Made by a program: the position numbers and the translations under genes. A stretch of 64,000 bases of DNA, taken from assembly GCA_022496205.1 (NCBI GenBank), contig WTXD01000087.1, forward strand, positions 1 to 64,000, written 5' to 3'. The stretch comes from Gloeopeniophorella convolvens (taxonomy: Eukaryota > Basidiomycota > Agaricomycetes > Russulales). Positions 49,428 to 62,166 of the stretch are shown in pieces. Numbering within the stretch: the stretch's first letter is position 1; each line of letters opens with the position of its first letter. A model generated the notes under the pieces. It worked only from the letters and a program-made list of their open reading frames with translations. It searched no databases and was not told where the DNA came from.

Positions 49428-51414
49428 GCGAGCTGCAGGAGACCAGGTGAGGTGGGGCGCGCGCCAGTGAACTCCTAACGAACCTGAGGAGAAACGGAGA
49501 AGGCTGGCAACGAGGGCGTTCGGTCACTGCGAGGGCATGTCACTGTCTATAGCTAGTTCCGCGCTTTTGAGTGTTTTTTGCTGGCTGACAGTGTCAACGC
49601 ATTTCTTCCTAACTTACTTGAACATTGATGCTGTCTCCAGCGCTCCGCGTGAGCGCCCCGTAAGAGCCGATAATCTTCCACCAGTCCTCCCCTCGCGGCA
49701 GGGGGCCAGCACGAGAGGATGTTGGCGGAAGCGCCGTGCGGCGGAACGGAGGCTCGCGATGCGGATGCCACCGCCGCATTCCGGCCCGACATATGACCAA
49801 TCTTCGTCCTCGACAACGCCAACGCCGGACGGTCTGCGACGACTCCCAGACATCTTGCAGGCATCTCTCCTAGATGCGTCTTCTGGTCCTTGGTATTCGA
49901 CACTTCCTTGAAATAAGTCCAGGCCCGTCCGTCCATTCTCGCTCGTGTTGGACACCTCACCAATTCGAAGCCTTATGGGGACCCTACGGTCCAAGACTCG
50001 CCAAACGCAAGCCTCTTACTGGGCTTTACATCTCCTTCAACGACCATCCAGAGTCACCCGGTCTCGATGAATTGAACGAGAGGACTAGGCGGATACCATC
50101 GCCATCCTGGCATCAGACCTCGTCCCCGACCGGAACGACGTATTTATTGTGGTAGCTTCTTTGGTTTCAGACGGCCCCGAGTCGCTGATCATGGCGATAG
50201 GTATGCGGAAGCCCTCGCGGTTCCTGAATGGCTGTCTAGCTTTGTCGAAAGGGAGCGTGTCGACTCCGCTGGTCAGTGCCTGGCCCCGGCCTCGTCAAAC
50301 GTCACTCGGTGGTACATCTCCTGAATCTTCAACTATTCTTGTTTGGGCTGTTCCATTTTCTCTGTACTGGGGCAGCGATTCTCACAGCGCTAATCGAGCT
50401 CTGTGCGAACTCACGCGTGAGCGCGGCGACCAGGCGAAGTGCCGAGGCTCGTATCTACGTGAAGACGTCGACCGCGCTACGCTGTTCGTAGCCACCACGC
50501 AAACATGGAGGCTTACTGCCCTCAGAGAAACGTTTTCTGCTTCGACGGGTCCATACTGGTTCTGAACGCGCAGGCTCTGGCATAGATAGATCGACTCCCG
50601 GTCCAGGGAGAGGAAAGTTGGAGGCCGTTGTGGCGCCAGGCAACTCAGATGGCATTTGTAGTAATGGGAGTGGACTGGATGGTTGATTCGTTGCTTGTGT
50701 GAGTGACCAAGCAATTTTTGGTCGGTCTTTTCTAAATTAATGGATATACCGTAGCAGCAGGTAGTGGCTGCTTCGTGGCAGGAGGGCGCGGGTTTCCCAC
50801 AGTCCTCGGGCTTCTCGGGCTTCGCTTTTCCGATGTGCATCTACGTGATAATCGAATGTCATACCATTTGCTTTCTAAACCTGGCGTTCCTACGCTTGAG
50901 AACTCACACATAGACAGGTCTAACCGTAATCCTTTCGCTTGGTCGCCGCGGTGGCATGGACCTCGGTGTGGCCCTGGTGCTCTGTCCGCTTTTGCCGCCG
51001 GATTTGATTCCGCGTCACGAAGCGTAAATGTTAAACTGTCTGCGATCCCCGAGCCTTACCATGTGTCCGACTTGAAATCTCTTTCTCTCCTGTGACGGGT
51101 GTCTTTGGAGCACTGTCACTCCAACCACAGTCGCGCGTGCACTTACTCGATTAATCAGTGTGTCTGTACTTTCTATGGACGCGCCAACGCCATCTATTGT
51201 CCCTTGAATCTCCGACAAAGGAAGGGTGCGTTTACGATCCATAAGGTGGCACAAGCGAAAGACACAATCGATATCGGTGGCTTGTGCTCGGCAGCTGTAG
51301 ACTGACGCACGCCTACCTGCCTCCATAAAAGCCTCGAGCACAACGCGCCCATTCTTTATCCACCCCCACATTCATCGCTCTTGCACGGTCCCCGTCTCTG
51401 AATTCAATATCACA
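49428..51414. other. Intergenic; start of 5.4-kb duplication unit A
   Basis: From about 49890 the sequence is homologous to 57270 onward. Various short open readings are not shared in frame with the other copy, so I call no gene. The end of the region (about 51060-51414) holds the promoter and 5' leader of the finger gene, conserved in copy B. Confidence 0.45.
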
Positions 51415-53343
51415 ATGCAGCACCACTCATCCAACACCCACAACTTCTTCTCTGCCTCCTCCTATCCCAACCCACCACCGGTGGAGGAGCAGCCACTTGT
51501 CGAGGATCGCCCCGGGATGCACGCTCAGGTGCAGCCTACCTTTGACAACCTCAACACCCTCAACCTCAACACGGGCAATAACATGGCTCAGTACGAGAAC
51601 TACTACCCGAGCAGCGCGTACGACACCGCGTTCCCACTCGCGCTCTACCAAGGTGTTCGAGATGCCACCGCGAGTGGGAGCACCTCGTACGGAGGCGTAT
51701 ACTACCAGCCCCCTCAGCTCCACGCCCCTCCCCGCCAGAGTCGGGAGACCGCCCTCTCGGGTCCAACGTTCGATGGCCCTTACCTTGGGACCGCAGATCT
51801 TTCCGTGCCCGTCCCTCCAGCCCTCCATACCGCCCCCTTCTCCGTTCCCGCGACCGCCTTCGATGCCACATTCGCCATCCCAGATACTACCCCATGTAAG
51901 TTCCATTACCTCCCAGACCGTAGGACCACATCTGACCTTGCACAAAGCCCTGTCCTTTAGCACCGATACGAGCCCATCCCCACCGAACACCTTGCCGCCA
52001 TATGGCGCAGGGCTCCTGCCCTATGCCGACGCCCTTTCCAGCGGAAGCTACGCGACCGTGGCGCCGGCCTCGCAGCGGGGCCAGCTCTATTTCGGACGAG
52101 GATCTATGCACTGGGAGCGGATGGGGAACTTTGGCCAAGGCGTACCCGACCCGGGATACAACGACACGACACTGCTTTCGCTGCCCTTCGACAGCAGTGA
52201 CGTCGGCTTGCGACTTCCACAACAGCCAGTGGCCGGGCCTAGCACGGCGCATACTTATGGTGATCTGGTGGACCCAAGATGGCTGGAGTGAGTGGCTTTC
52301 CTGTACATCGGACGCACCGAGAGACGCTTACTAATACTATCACCTCCAGGCAGTCAACTCCCCGAGCACCCTCGGAGTCTACTGCATCTATGGTGCCTCC
52401 CATCGGGGCATCAGCGCATCACACGTCGGGGCCGAGTGGACCTGGCGATGCACCCCAGCCACCGACCCACGCCTCTTCGTCCGACGTCAGCCCAGCAACC
52501 GGCTATACGATGAAGGACAAGATGCCCAAACAGCCGCCGCGAAAGAATGGGCGGCGCGGAGTTCCCGAGGCCCTCGAGCATGCGGGACTCAAACGAAGGG
52601 TCCAGAAGGCACCTGCCGTTCGGACTCCTTCAGCAACACCACATAAATTCCAAGGGGCTGGTCGCGCACCAAGTGTGCCCGCGACCCACGCCTCAGAAAT
52701 CCATGTAGAGCTCCTGCCGGAGGCACTGTACGTGCAGGGCTCGAATGGAACCGATCCTCTACCCCGGCTAGAGGATCTTGACGCAACGATCACAGCCGGG
52801 AACCTCCCCCAAGTCGCGCTCCCGAGCGCGACGACCATTCAAGAAGGCGAAAGGACCACTTCTTTGACCCCTCGGCAGAGTATCTTCGCCCACACCGACA
52901 CCTGGACCCCGGATGGCAACTTGGAGCGGCCCCTCAAGTGCAAGCAGTGCCCCGAAGCCCGGTCCCTCAAAGACTGGGTAAACTTCAAGCGCCACTGTGA
53001 GGCCGATGCCAGCCATCCCTCGCACTTGTACTTCTGCAAGCGGTGCTGGAAGCCCTTCGGACGCGTAGAGTCTTGCGTCCGTCACGTCAACTCCGGGGCC
53101 CGGAAGGGCGTCTGCCCCCACCTGTCGAAGAAGGGTGGCGAAGAACGCCTCGCACAGGAGATGAAGTGGCTCACCATGTACGAGGCGTACATGGTCCCGA
53201 GGGTAATGAGTGGTGCGCCGGTCGAGGTGGGCCCATACATCAACTGGGCGAAGGAGCAGAGGAAACGGCTACGGGGTGAAGGACTTGGGGTATATGAAAA
53301 AGAAGCTGATGATCAGCCATTGCCCGGTCCTTCAGACGAGTAG
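51415..53343 (+). CDS. C2H2-like zinc-finger protein (copy A)
   Basis: Exons 51415-51895, 51948-52287 and 52350-53343 join in frame for 604 residues. Introns of 52 and 62 bp have GTAAGT/GTGAGT donors. The first two thirds are low-complexity Pro/Thr/Ser/Tyr-rich sequence (MQHHSSNTHNFF, PVEEQPLVED), typical of fungal transcription regulators. The C-terminal third has two Cys/His modules: CKQCPEARSLKDW..FKRHC, then FCKRCWKPFGRVESCVRHV with GVCPH. A helical MKWLTMYEAYMVPRVM..INWAKEQRKRL segment follows, ending in an acidic DDQPLPGPSDE. Probably a DNA- or RNA-binding nuclear protein; no named family recognised. Copy B at 58.8-60.8 kb is broken. Confidence 0.7.
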
Positions 53344-54726
53344 CTACGCTTACCTCTGTAACTGCCTTTCAGTTCTTGCGCTGTCCCCCGAAACAGGCGT
53401 CTTCTTCATGGTCCAAGGGCATAGTGTGATCCGGGTCTGCGATGTGCGAGCCTTATGCAAATCCATCGGAGTCGCAGCGGACCTGACGGTTCCGTAAGCC
53501 CGCCACGCGTACCCGAATTATCTTCACGGACAAGGCGCACTGTCGAATGCGAGCGAGTGCCGTGGGCAAAGCTCGCGATTCCTATGCTAGGCGCTTCAGG
53601 ACGGTAGGAGGGCGATCTGTGGTGATTAGGGCCACCTACCTGATACAGCTTTATAAGCAGGATGAAGATCGACTGTCAAAAGACAGAACAAAGGGAAGAC
53701 GCGAAGCTGCGCGACGCGCCATCGATAACGATCGCCTGCAGAGACCGAATGATGAAGGAGATCGCATCAACAATGTGCGTGGACGGTGATCTAGAGCCCG
53801 TTGAGGTTCCACTGGGGTTTATATGTACCTCGGCGGGACATGGGGAGCAATCCACATTACCGGGGGAAAAGGAAGTAAAAAGAAGAAAGATTCACCCACT
53901 TGGGGAACACGCAAGGAAAGGAGCGTGTTGACCGGAAATATCCGACAGGCAGATGACTCCCCGTGCGAATCGATGGAAGTCGTGGACGGTTGCGCGTACG
54001 TGCGCGTGGATTCCTGGGGAGAAAGAGAAGGCACGCTGAGCTATCGACGGCGTGTGGAGATTCGACGTCGACGAACAAGTATTCCCTAGAAGCTGCCTCT
54101 TGTTCTCCATATCCCCTCCCAAACCAGGGCTCTCCGCGGTTGTGAGGGCTGGTGTACGGGTTCCGTAGAAAAATGTCAACACGCTGCGTCGGATCGGGTG
54201 CCTTCAATGGTCTCATGAACGAGCCCCTTGGAGTTGGGGCCGTTGAAAGGGTGTTGCGATGTGGAAGAGCTACACGATGGTCAAACGATGGTAGTCTTGC
54301 GAGTGAAGTCGGCCTTCCAGCTGAACGAATTCCCCGCAGGCACGCGGCCATGCCCTCGTGTAAACGTCTCGCCGAAGGGGTGAACAACCCCCAAAAATCA
54401 GCGCGGCGGGAAGGCGGGCCAAATTGCCGAGGGTCTCCGGACCGAACAGCATCCTTATGTAACTTTCTGCTTGCCCACCGGCAACAGCTGTCGGCGCCGT
54501 CATCGTTGACTTCGAAGTACCAACATGAACACGCTCCAACCACACCGCGGAGGGGTCCTGTCGGCGCATCCAACACGATGTCTCCTAAATTCAAAAGGCC
54601 TCCTTTCGACCCGATCTTTCCCATGCATTCCTTTGAGCAACTCTACATACGTTAGCGAGGATAAGTACGCCTTTCGAGAGTGAAAAGAAGGTCTGACAGT
54701 GATATACCCATAGTGACGAGCTAGAA
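53344..54726. other. Spacer between finger gene A and ABC fragment A
   Basis: Homologous to 60785-62166. Open readings in the two copies are not conserved in frame, so no gene is called. Confidence 0.5.
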
Positions 54727-55340
54727 TCAGGCTGCAGGAGCGCTGGAACCTTGCTCCTTCTCGGTCGCCACCTTATACAGGCTGTCTCTATCACCACTCT
54801 CGTCTACCATTGCACGCAGTTTACCCTCACTGTTCTTCAACAATTCACTTGGTCTTCCGGATTCGACCTGTAATTATGAGCCTGTAGCAATGTTACTTCG
54901 TGGGGGGAGGCTTACGATATGACCAGCGTCGAGAACCATCTGACACACATTGTCAGTAGACGAATGCGTAGGATGACCGGGGGTGGGCTTACAATTTCAC
55001 CTGCATTCATGATAGTCTGCAGACGGCGAGCAATGGTGTGATTAGCGTAACGTTACTCTTGAGCCCAGTTCAAAGAGAGTTTTATATGACGGTGTCGGTA
55101 TCGTAGTTGACAGCAGACGTAGCTCGAGGTCAGTTAGGGTCTGCCTCTTTTCAGACCAAGCACATTTCCATACCTTCATCGAGGACGAGCAATCTGCTAC
55201 CGCGGATGAGCGCCCTAGCAAGTGCCAAGATCTGCTGTTGCCCAACAGAAAGGTTGCCACCACCACTCGCGACCCGGCTATCGAGGGTGATCCACGCCTC
55301 GTCATCATCCTTCTGCAAAGAGAACAGCCAGCACCCCGCG
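54727..55340 (-). pseudogene. ABC transporter 3' fragment (NBD2 end), truncated
   Basis: Minus-strand homology to the last exons of the ABC transporters at 13.8-14.4 kb and 62.2-62.8 kb. It covers the signature ([19 protein letters not shown], where the others read VGQRQI), the Walker B region LLVLDE and the last exon ending at the stop 54727-54729. Homology stops near 55340, before Walker A and TMD2, where unrelated dynein-like sequence begins. It cannot encode a transporter. Confidence 0.75.
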
Positions 55341-55341
55341 C

Positions 55342-55690
55342 TGCCTATCGCTGCGCCGCTAGCTTGGGAGCGGGTCCCGCCGCAGGTCGCCGCTGTCTGC
55401 GGATCGGTCGAACTCGGCGCACCAGACCTAGATGTCGTGCTTCAACCACTGCAGGAGAACGCCCTCAATCTTCTTGTCGAGCTCGGCGACCCGGTAGTCG
55501 AGATTTGCGTGGTCCTGGAGGTACGATGGTTGATCTGGAAATAGCGCATCAGCGAGCCTGTGGCACGCCTTTTACGTCATGTACCCACCACAGCCTGTAC
55601 GCGGCCGAGCAGCTCGGTGAAGGCCTCAGTGGTGTATGAGCACGTCGTGAGTCCATCCACGGCACGTAGCGTGTCCTTATACAGATTAAT
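55342..55690 (-). pseudogene. Fragment resembling dynein heavy-chain tail
   Basis: The minus strand reads KVINLYKDTLRAVDGLTTCS and AFTELLGRVQAVVG, then after a probable intron (GTACAT...TTCCAG, about 55517-55570) LDYRVAELDKKIEGVLLQWL, a stop, and [15 protein letters not shown]. This pattern recalls the N-terminal tail region (DHC_N1) of fungal cytoplasmic dynein heavy chain, by recall only. Only a few dozen codons of a >4000-residue protein are present and stops interrupt it, so it is a dead fragment at a rearrangement junction. Confidence 0.45.
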
Positions 55691-55699
55691 GACCTTGTT

Positions 55700-56800
55700 C
55701 GTTTTGTTCTACAGAGCCGTCAGGCACAGCGCAGAGGCGCCAGGACCAGTCCACGAACCTGCAACATGGGAACCACGCTGGCGAACTGGATGTGCTACGC
55801 GTCGCGTCCGTCGACCGACACGGACCGCGCGGCGTCGTGATGGCTCGCGGAATTCTCCCAGCTGAGCCCTCGCTCGCGCTCGCGTTGGCATCGTCCTCGC
55901 GCAAGCCGCGCTGTTGGCACCTCCCGCGGCCCTGCTGTGCACACACGGGCTCGGACTCGGGCACTGCGGGCGCGGGTGCAGGTGCAATCAACGGGAACGG
56001 TGGCGCCAGCACGCTCGGCGGGAGCGTGAACGTGAACGCGCCGCCGAGCCCAAACTCGGGCGCGTCGACGCTGAGCGGGCAGCCGAAGGACAGGCCGCGC
56101 TCGTGGCCGCCAGACTGCTGTTGCTGGAGTTGTTGCGGCTGGGGCTGTGGTTCTGTTTGGTGTGGAGAGGGTGGGGGCAGGTAGGTGGAGGGGTAAGGAG
56201 ACGAGGGCGGGGCAGGGGATCACGCCGTCAGCATGTACGGGCGCGTGGCAGCAACGTGGCGGGGGTGACGTACCCATCCTCGGTCGCCTCTGTGCGCGGG
56301 TCCTTCGAGCCCGTCCACTCGCCGATCGCATCGTCCTCCTCGGGCTCAGCGCTGCGCGCGCGCCTGCCGACCGAGCGTAAAAGAGTACCGCGGAGAGGCG
56401 CGACACGTGGCGCGAGTGCGGACGGCTCCGCGCAGCGGTCGTGATGCCATCGACAACGGTGTCTGCATCTGCGTCCGCGTCGAGCTCCATGTCGAGCGTG
56501 TCGTCCATGCCGATCATCGCGACGTGCTACGCCTCTGCGCATACGCAGTCTTCCTCCGCGGCGGTCGCCTCCAGCTCCTGCTCGCCATCCGCCTGTTCAT
56601 CCTCCTTCTCATCTTCGTCGGGCTCTTCGGGGACGTCCAGACCGAACCCGTGCACAAATTCAGGGCGGCTATCGGCGCGGACATCGCAGGGGCTGCGAGC
56701 GATTGATCCGTGGGCGCGCCGGGGTGCGAGCGTGCGTCGGGCTTGCGGATGGCGAGCATGGCGCTGGGGCCAAACGGGTTGAACACGGTGTCGTTGAAGC
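55700..56800 (-). pseudogene. Family P copy delta, 3' part with long C-terminus
   Basis: On the minus strand, the end shared with alpha and beta (FVHGFGLDVPEEPDEDEKED, MELDADADADTVVDGI) continues into sequence they lack. That sequence is GRRARSAEPEEDDAIGEW, a Gln/Pro segment (TEPQPQPQQLQQQQSGGHER), then GLSFGCPLSVDAPEFGLGGA and FTLPPSVLAPPFPL. Frames change between blocks, so introns or indels are present. This suggests that alpha and beta are 3'-truncated and that delta preserves the ancestral C-terminus. No family recognised. Confidence 0.4.
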
Positions 56801-58807
56801 TGGAGTACTGTAGTGGTGTAACGGAGTGAATGGCACCATGGTTGAGGGAGAAATTGTGGCTGTGTCGTCACATGATGCAGCGACAACCTTACAGAGGGTC
56901 CCTGTGGAATCGAACCAAGTCCTCCCCGGATCGACCCCGGTGGAGGCGGCGTAGCCACCGACGAGTGCAGCGAGCGTGTGAAGTTGGGCCCGTCACCCCA
57001 TTACATTCCCGCTGTGTCTATCCTACGATCCCTTGGGCCAATATGACATGGTGCGTCGTCTCCGTTATTCCGAAGGCGAGTCTTTCGACTTCGCTGGCAC
57101 GAATAGGATGCAGCGTTTCTCATTTTCATGGTGCTGTCCGCAGACGTTCCTTGCCCAAATTGCGCGAGATCAGGGCGTCAGAGCGCTCCTTACTGCGTTT
57201 CAGGAGTCTTCACCGCCGACGTCGCCAACTTCACTGCCAAATGGTCTCCAACGACCATATTTACCGTCTGAACGCGTTCTTTGAATTTCTCGATTCCAGA
57301 AATTCCTGGGGACAGGCCTATGCCCGTCCATCCTAGCTCGTCATCGGATACCTTCCCAATTCGAGGCTTTGTGGGGCCCTACAGTCCGGGACTCGCCAAT
57401 GCGAGCTCATCACCCCTCCATCAAGCATTACAAATTACCTGACCTCAAAGCATTTGGCTGAGTAGATGAGGTGAAGGTGAGAATTACCAGCTCGCCAGAG
57501 ACGGCCATGCCTTGTCGTCGCCAGTACCTTGGCTCGAAACTTCATTCCGGCCGCAACGCCCCACTTATTATGGTAGCTCTTCTCTGGTTTCAGATGTCCC
57601 TGAGTCACTTATCATGGAAATAGATGTGCGAGAGCCCTCGCGACGCCCTATTGGTAGCTTGACTCTGTTGACAGGGATGCGTGCCAACCCTACTTGGCCC
57701 AATCCTTGTCAGGTGTCGCTCGCACCAACTGCACCGTCTGGACATCCCCCATCAGTTTTACTCAACGATACCTCTCCAGAATGCTCCACCAATTTCGCTT
57801 GTGCCGTGTTCCCTTGTCTGTACTAGCACAGCGCTCTGACTCAGCACCCCACATGCGCTGTTCGAGATTGTGTGAACCTCGACGCTCTGGACGCAGCCAG
57901 GTACTGGAAGGAAACGAGCGCGTCGAGCTTAGCTATTCCCTCAAATTTATTGTGAGTATTACTCTGTCCTGCACGCTTTCTCTTACCCGCAGTTTCGAGG
58001 GCTTTCAGAGACGTCCTGGGAGGACCTCAGACACATGATCGCTCGGTGATGCTCGGCATTCTCACTGGAACTCATGCGTGAGCGCAGCGAGACCGAGCGA
58101 TCTTCGGTCTGTCTGTTCTAGATCAATGGGTGTACCACAGCAACAAGTGCCAGTGGCTGTTTCGTGGCAGGAGGACGCGGCTTTCCCACATCCTCGGGCT
58201 TCGCTTCCCGATGTGCACCTACGTGATAGTCGAATGTCATACCATTTGCCTTCTAAACCCGGCGTTCCTACGCTTGAGCACTCACACATGAGCAGGTCCA
58301 GTCCAACCGTGACCCTTTCGCTTGGTCACTGCGGTGGCATGGACCTCTGTTTGGCCCTGGTGCCCTGTCCGCTTTTGCCGCCTGAATTGATTCCGCGTCG
58401 CGAAGCGTAAACATCAAGTTGATGTTAAGTATCTGCAATCCCCGAGTCCTACCATGTATCTGATTTGAAATCTCTTTCTCTCGTGTGACCTGTGTCTTTG
58501 GAGCACTGACACTCCAACCGCAGTCGCGCGTGGACTTACTCGATTAATCAGCGTGTCTGTACTTTCCGTGGATGCGCCAACGCCATCTATTGTCCCTTGA
58601 ATCTCCGACAAAGGAAGGGTGCATTCAGGATCCATAAGGTGGCACAAGCGAAAGACACAAGCGGTATCGGTGGCTTGGACTCGGCAGCTGTGGACTGACG
58701 CACGCTCCCCTGCCTCCATAAAAGCCTCGGGCACGACCCTTTCTTTCTCTATTCCTCCCCACATCCATCGCTCTTGCACGATCCCCACCCCTGAAGTCAG
58801 TATCACG
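56801..58807. other. Intergenic; start of duplication unit B
   Basis: From about 57270 it is homologous to 49890 onward. No gene is supported. The promoter and leader of finger gene B (58440-58807) resemble those of A closely. Confidence 0.45.
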
Positions 58808-60784
58808 ATGCAACACCACTCGTCCAGCACCCACAACTTCTTCTCCACCTCCTACTATCCCAACCCACCACCGGTGGAGGAACAGCCACTTGTTGAAGAT
58901 CACCACGGGATGTACACTCAGATGCAGCCCACCTTTAACACATTCGACAACTTCAACGCATTCAACCCCGATACGGGCAACAACATGGCTCAGTTCGATA
59001 ACTGCTACCGGGACAACGCGTACAATACTGCATTCCCACCCGCACTCCACCCAGGTGTTCAGGATGCCACCGCAAGTGGCAGCACCTCGTACGGCGGCGT
59101 ATATCAGCCCTTCCAGCTCCACGTCCCCTCGACTCAGAGCTGGGATACCGCTTTCTTAGAGCCGACGCTCGATGGGTCCTACTCTGAAACTGCGGACGTT
59201 TCCACGCCAGCACCTCCTGCCCTTCAGCCTAGGGCCTCCCCATTCACCATCCTCGATACCCCCGTTCGTGCTGCCTTCCGAGCTCCCACAGTGCCGCTCT
59301 ACGCGCACATTGCACAGGGCTACGATGTCTCCGAGCCCCAGCTCGGTACCACCCAACGTAAGTTCCATCGCCTGCCACTAGACCATAGGAACGCATCTGA
59401 ACTTGAACAAAGCCTTATCCTTCAGCAGCGATACGAGCCCGTCGCCACCAAACACCTTGCCGCCGTATGGCGCAGGGGTTTTGCCGCATGTCGACGCCCT
59501 CCCCAGCGAAAATTACGCGACTGGGACGCCTGCCTTGCAACGGGGCCACTCTACTTTGGACAAGGATCTATACAAGCCGTGTCTCAGGAGCAGATAGGAA
59601 GCTTTGGCAAAGGCGCACCTGACCTGGGCCTCGAGACATGCCCGCTACCGTCGACTGTAGCGATGTCGCCCGCGTCCGCAGGTGCCGGTGGCCGGCCGGC
59701 CCGCAGGATTGATGATCTGGTGACCCAGATGGCTACAGTGAGTAGTTTCCTGCTATTTGGCGCCCGGAGAGGGGACACTTGCTAATACGTCACCTCCAGA
59801 TAAGCATCAGTCAGCATGACCACATGCGCAGCATCTGGTCACCCCCGGGGCCCTCCGGGCTTGCTGCTAGTGGTTCCTCCATTGGACATCAGCCATCAGC
59901 ATCGGGGTCGGTGTCCCGGTGACGCCGCGCCACCAATCATGCGCTTCGTCCCATCAGCCCACCACCACTACACGATGAAGGACAAGACGCCAACAACCGC
60001 CGCGAAAGAACGGCGGCACGGAGTTCCGAAGCACGCGAGCAGGTGGGACCCAAACGAAGGGTTCCAAAGGCGCCTGCCGCTCGGACTCCACACAACAACA
60101 CAAATTCCAGAGGCTGTTCGCGCACCAAGTGTGCCCGCGACCACGCCTCGAAATCCATGTAGAGCTCTGCCGGAGGCACTGTACGTGCAGGGCTCTCATG
60201 GAACAACCCCTACCCCGGCTGGAGATCTGATGCAATCATCACAGCCGGGAACCTCCCCCAAGTCGCGCTCCCGAGCGCGACGACCATTCAAGAAGAAGGC
60301 AAGAGGCCACTTCCTTACCCCTCGCCAGAGCATCTTCGCCGTCGCGAAACTGGACCCAGACGGCCAGTTGGAGCGGCCCCTCAAGTGCAACAGTGCCCCG
60401 GGAACCGGTCCCTTAAGACTGGATCAACTTCAAGCGCCACTGTGAGGCCGATGCCAGCCACCCCTCGCACTTGTACTTCTGCAAGCGGTGCTGGAAGCCT
60501 TCGGACGCGTGAGTCTTGCGTCCGCCACGTCAATTTCGGGGCCCGGAAGGGGTCTGCCCCCGCTTATCGAAGAAGGGCGGGAAGAGCGCCTCGCACAGGA
60601 GATGAAGTGGCTCACCATGTACGAGGCGTACATGGTCCCGAGGGTGATGGGTGGTGTGCCGGTCGAGGTGGGCCCATACATCAACTGGGCGAAGGAGCAG
60701 AGGAAACGGCTACGCAATGAAGGGCTTGGGGTATATGAGACAGAAGCTGATGATCAGCCATTGCCCGGTCCTTCAGACGAGTAA
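58808..60784 (+). pseudogene. C2H2-like zinc-finger gene, decayed copy B
   Basis: Start MQHHSSSTHNFFSTS at 58808 and exon 1 are intact and clearly homologous to copy A, with the same first intron (donor near 59359, acceptor AAAG). From exon 2 onward, many small indels relative to A break the frame. In the finger region TGCAACAGTGCC replaces TGCAAGCAGTGCC. The final block, MKWLTMYEAYMVPRVMGG to DDQPLPGPSDE, is intact in its own frame. It is a pseudogene or a poorly resolved assembly of a recent duplicate. Confidence 0.65.
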
Positions 60785-62166
60785 CTACGCTTACCTCTGT
60801 ATCTGCTATTACTCTTGTGTGTCCCCCAAAACAGGCGTCTTCTTCATGGTCGAAGACATAGAGTGATCCCAGTCTACGACGTGCGATCTTACCAAATCCG
60901 CCGGAGTCGCAGCGGAGCCCGATTGCTCCGCAAGCCCACACGCGGCCCGAGCTATCTTCACAGAGAAAGCGCACTGTGAATGCGCGCGAGTGCCGTGGCA
61001 AAGTTCGCGATTCCTATGCTAGGCGCTTCAGGACGGTAGGAGGGCGATCTGTGGTGATTGGGCCACCTACCTGATACAGCCTTATAAGCAGGGTGAAGAT
61101 CGACTGTCAAAAGACAGAACAAAGAGACGACGCGAAGCTGCGCGACGCGCCATCGATAACGATCGCCTGCAGAGACCGAATGACGAAGGAGATCACATCA
61201 GCAATGCGCGTGGATGACGATCTAGAGCCCGTTAAGGTTCCACTGGGGTTTATATGTACCTCGACGGGACATGGGGAGCAATCCACATTACCGGGGGGAA
61301 AAGGAAGTAAAAAGAAGAAAGATTCACCACTTGGGGAACACGCAAGGAAAGGAGCTGTTGACCGGAATATCCGACGGGCAGATGACTCCCCATGCGATTC
61401 GACGGAAGTTGCGGATGATTGCGCGTAGGTGCATAGGTCCGGCTGACGTGCGGGGGATTCCTGGGGAAAGAGAAGGATGCTGGGCTATCGATGGCATGTG
61501 GAATCTTCGACGTCGACGAACAAGCATTCCTTAGAACAACCTCTTGTTCTCCATATCCCCTCCCAAGCTAGGGCCCACCACGTACCCGTTGTTGTGAGGT
61601 CTGGCGTACGGGTTTCGCAATTGCGGCAACGTTGACACGCTGCGCCGGGTCGGGTGCCTTCAACAGTGGTTTCATGAGCCCCTTGGAGCTGGGGCTGTTG
61701 GAAGGGTGTCGCTCGAATGTGGAAGAGCGGTAGCCTTGCGCGTGGAATTGGCCTTCCAGCTGAACGGTTTCCCCGCAGGCACGGGCATGCCAGGCTCGCG
61801 TTAACATCTCGAGGGAGTGAATGCCCCCGAAAATCCGTGGACCGCGCGGCGGGAAGGCGGGCCATGTTTCCGGGGATCCCGGACCGAACAGCGCCTAGCG
61901 TCCGAGTCACTGTCGGCGCTCGTTGGCGCCGTCACCAGGTCATCGGTGACTTCGAAGTACCAACATGAACAGTCTCCGACCACACCGCGATGGGGCCCTG
62001 ACGGCACATCGAGCATGATGTCTCCCAGATTCAAAAGGCCCCTTTTAGACCCGATCTATCCCAAACATTTCTTTGAGCAACTCTACATACGTTAGCAAGG
62101 ATAAGTATGCTTTTCGAGAGTGAAAGGAAGGTCTGACAGTGATATATGCATAGTGACGAGCTAGAA
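60785..62166. other. Spacer between finger gene B and ABC transporter
   Basis: Homologous to 53344-54726; no gene called. Confidence 0.5.

Larger units (their letters stand above)
49890..55340. repeat. Direct segmental duplication, unit A
   Basis: Collinear with unit B (57270-62785) over the whole length: upstream non-coding sequence, the finger gene, the spacer and the ABC transporter 3' end. Units are in the same orientation about 7.4 kb apart. Confidence 0.75.

Noticed and set aside
54000..54655. Open frames on both strands in the spacer after finger gene A
   Set aside because: The homologous spacer in unit B does not keep the same frames, so there is no sign of coding constraint.
56895..56912. 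GGTTCGATTCC (minus strand), matching a tRNA B box
   Set aside because: The flanking bases do not form a five-pair T stem and no A box or acceptor stem can be found.
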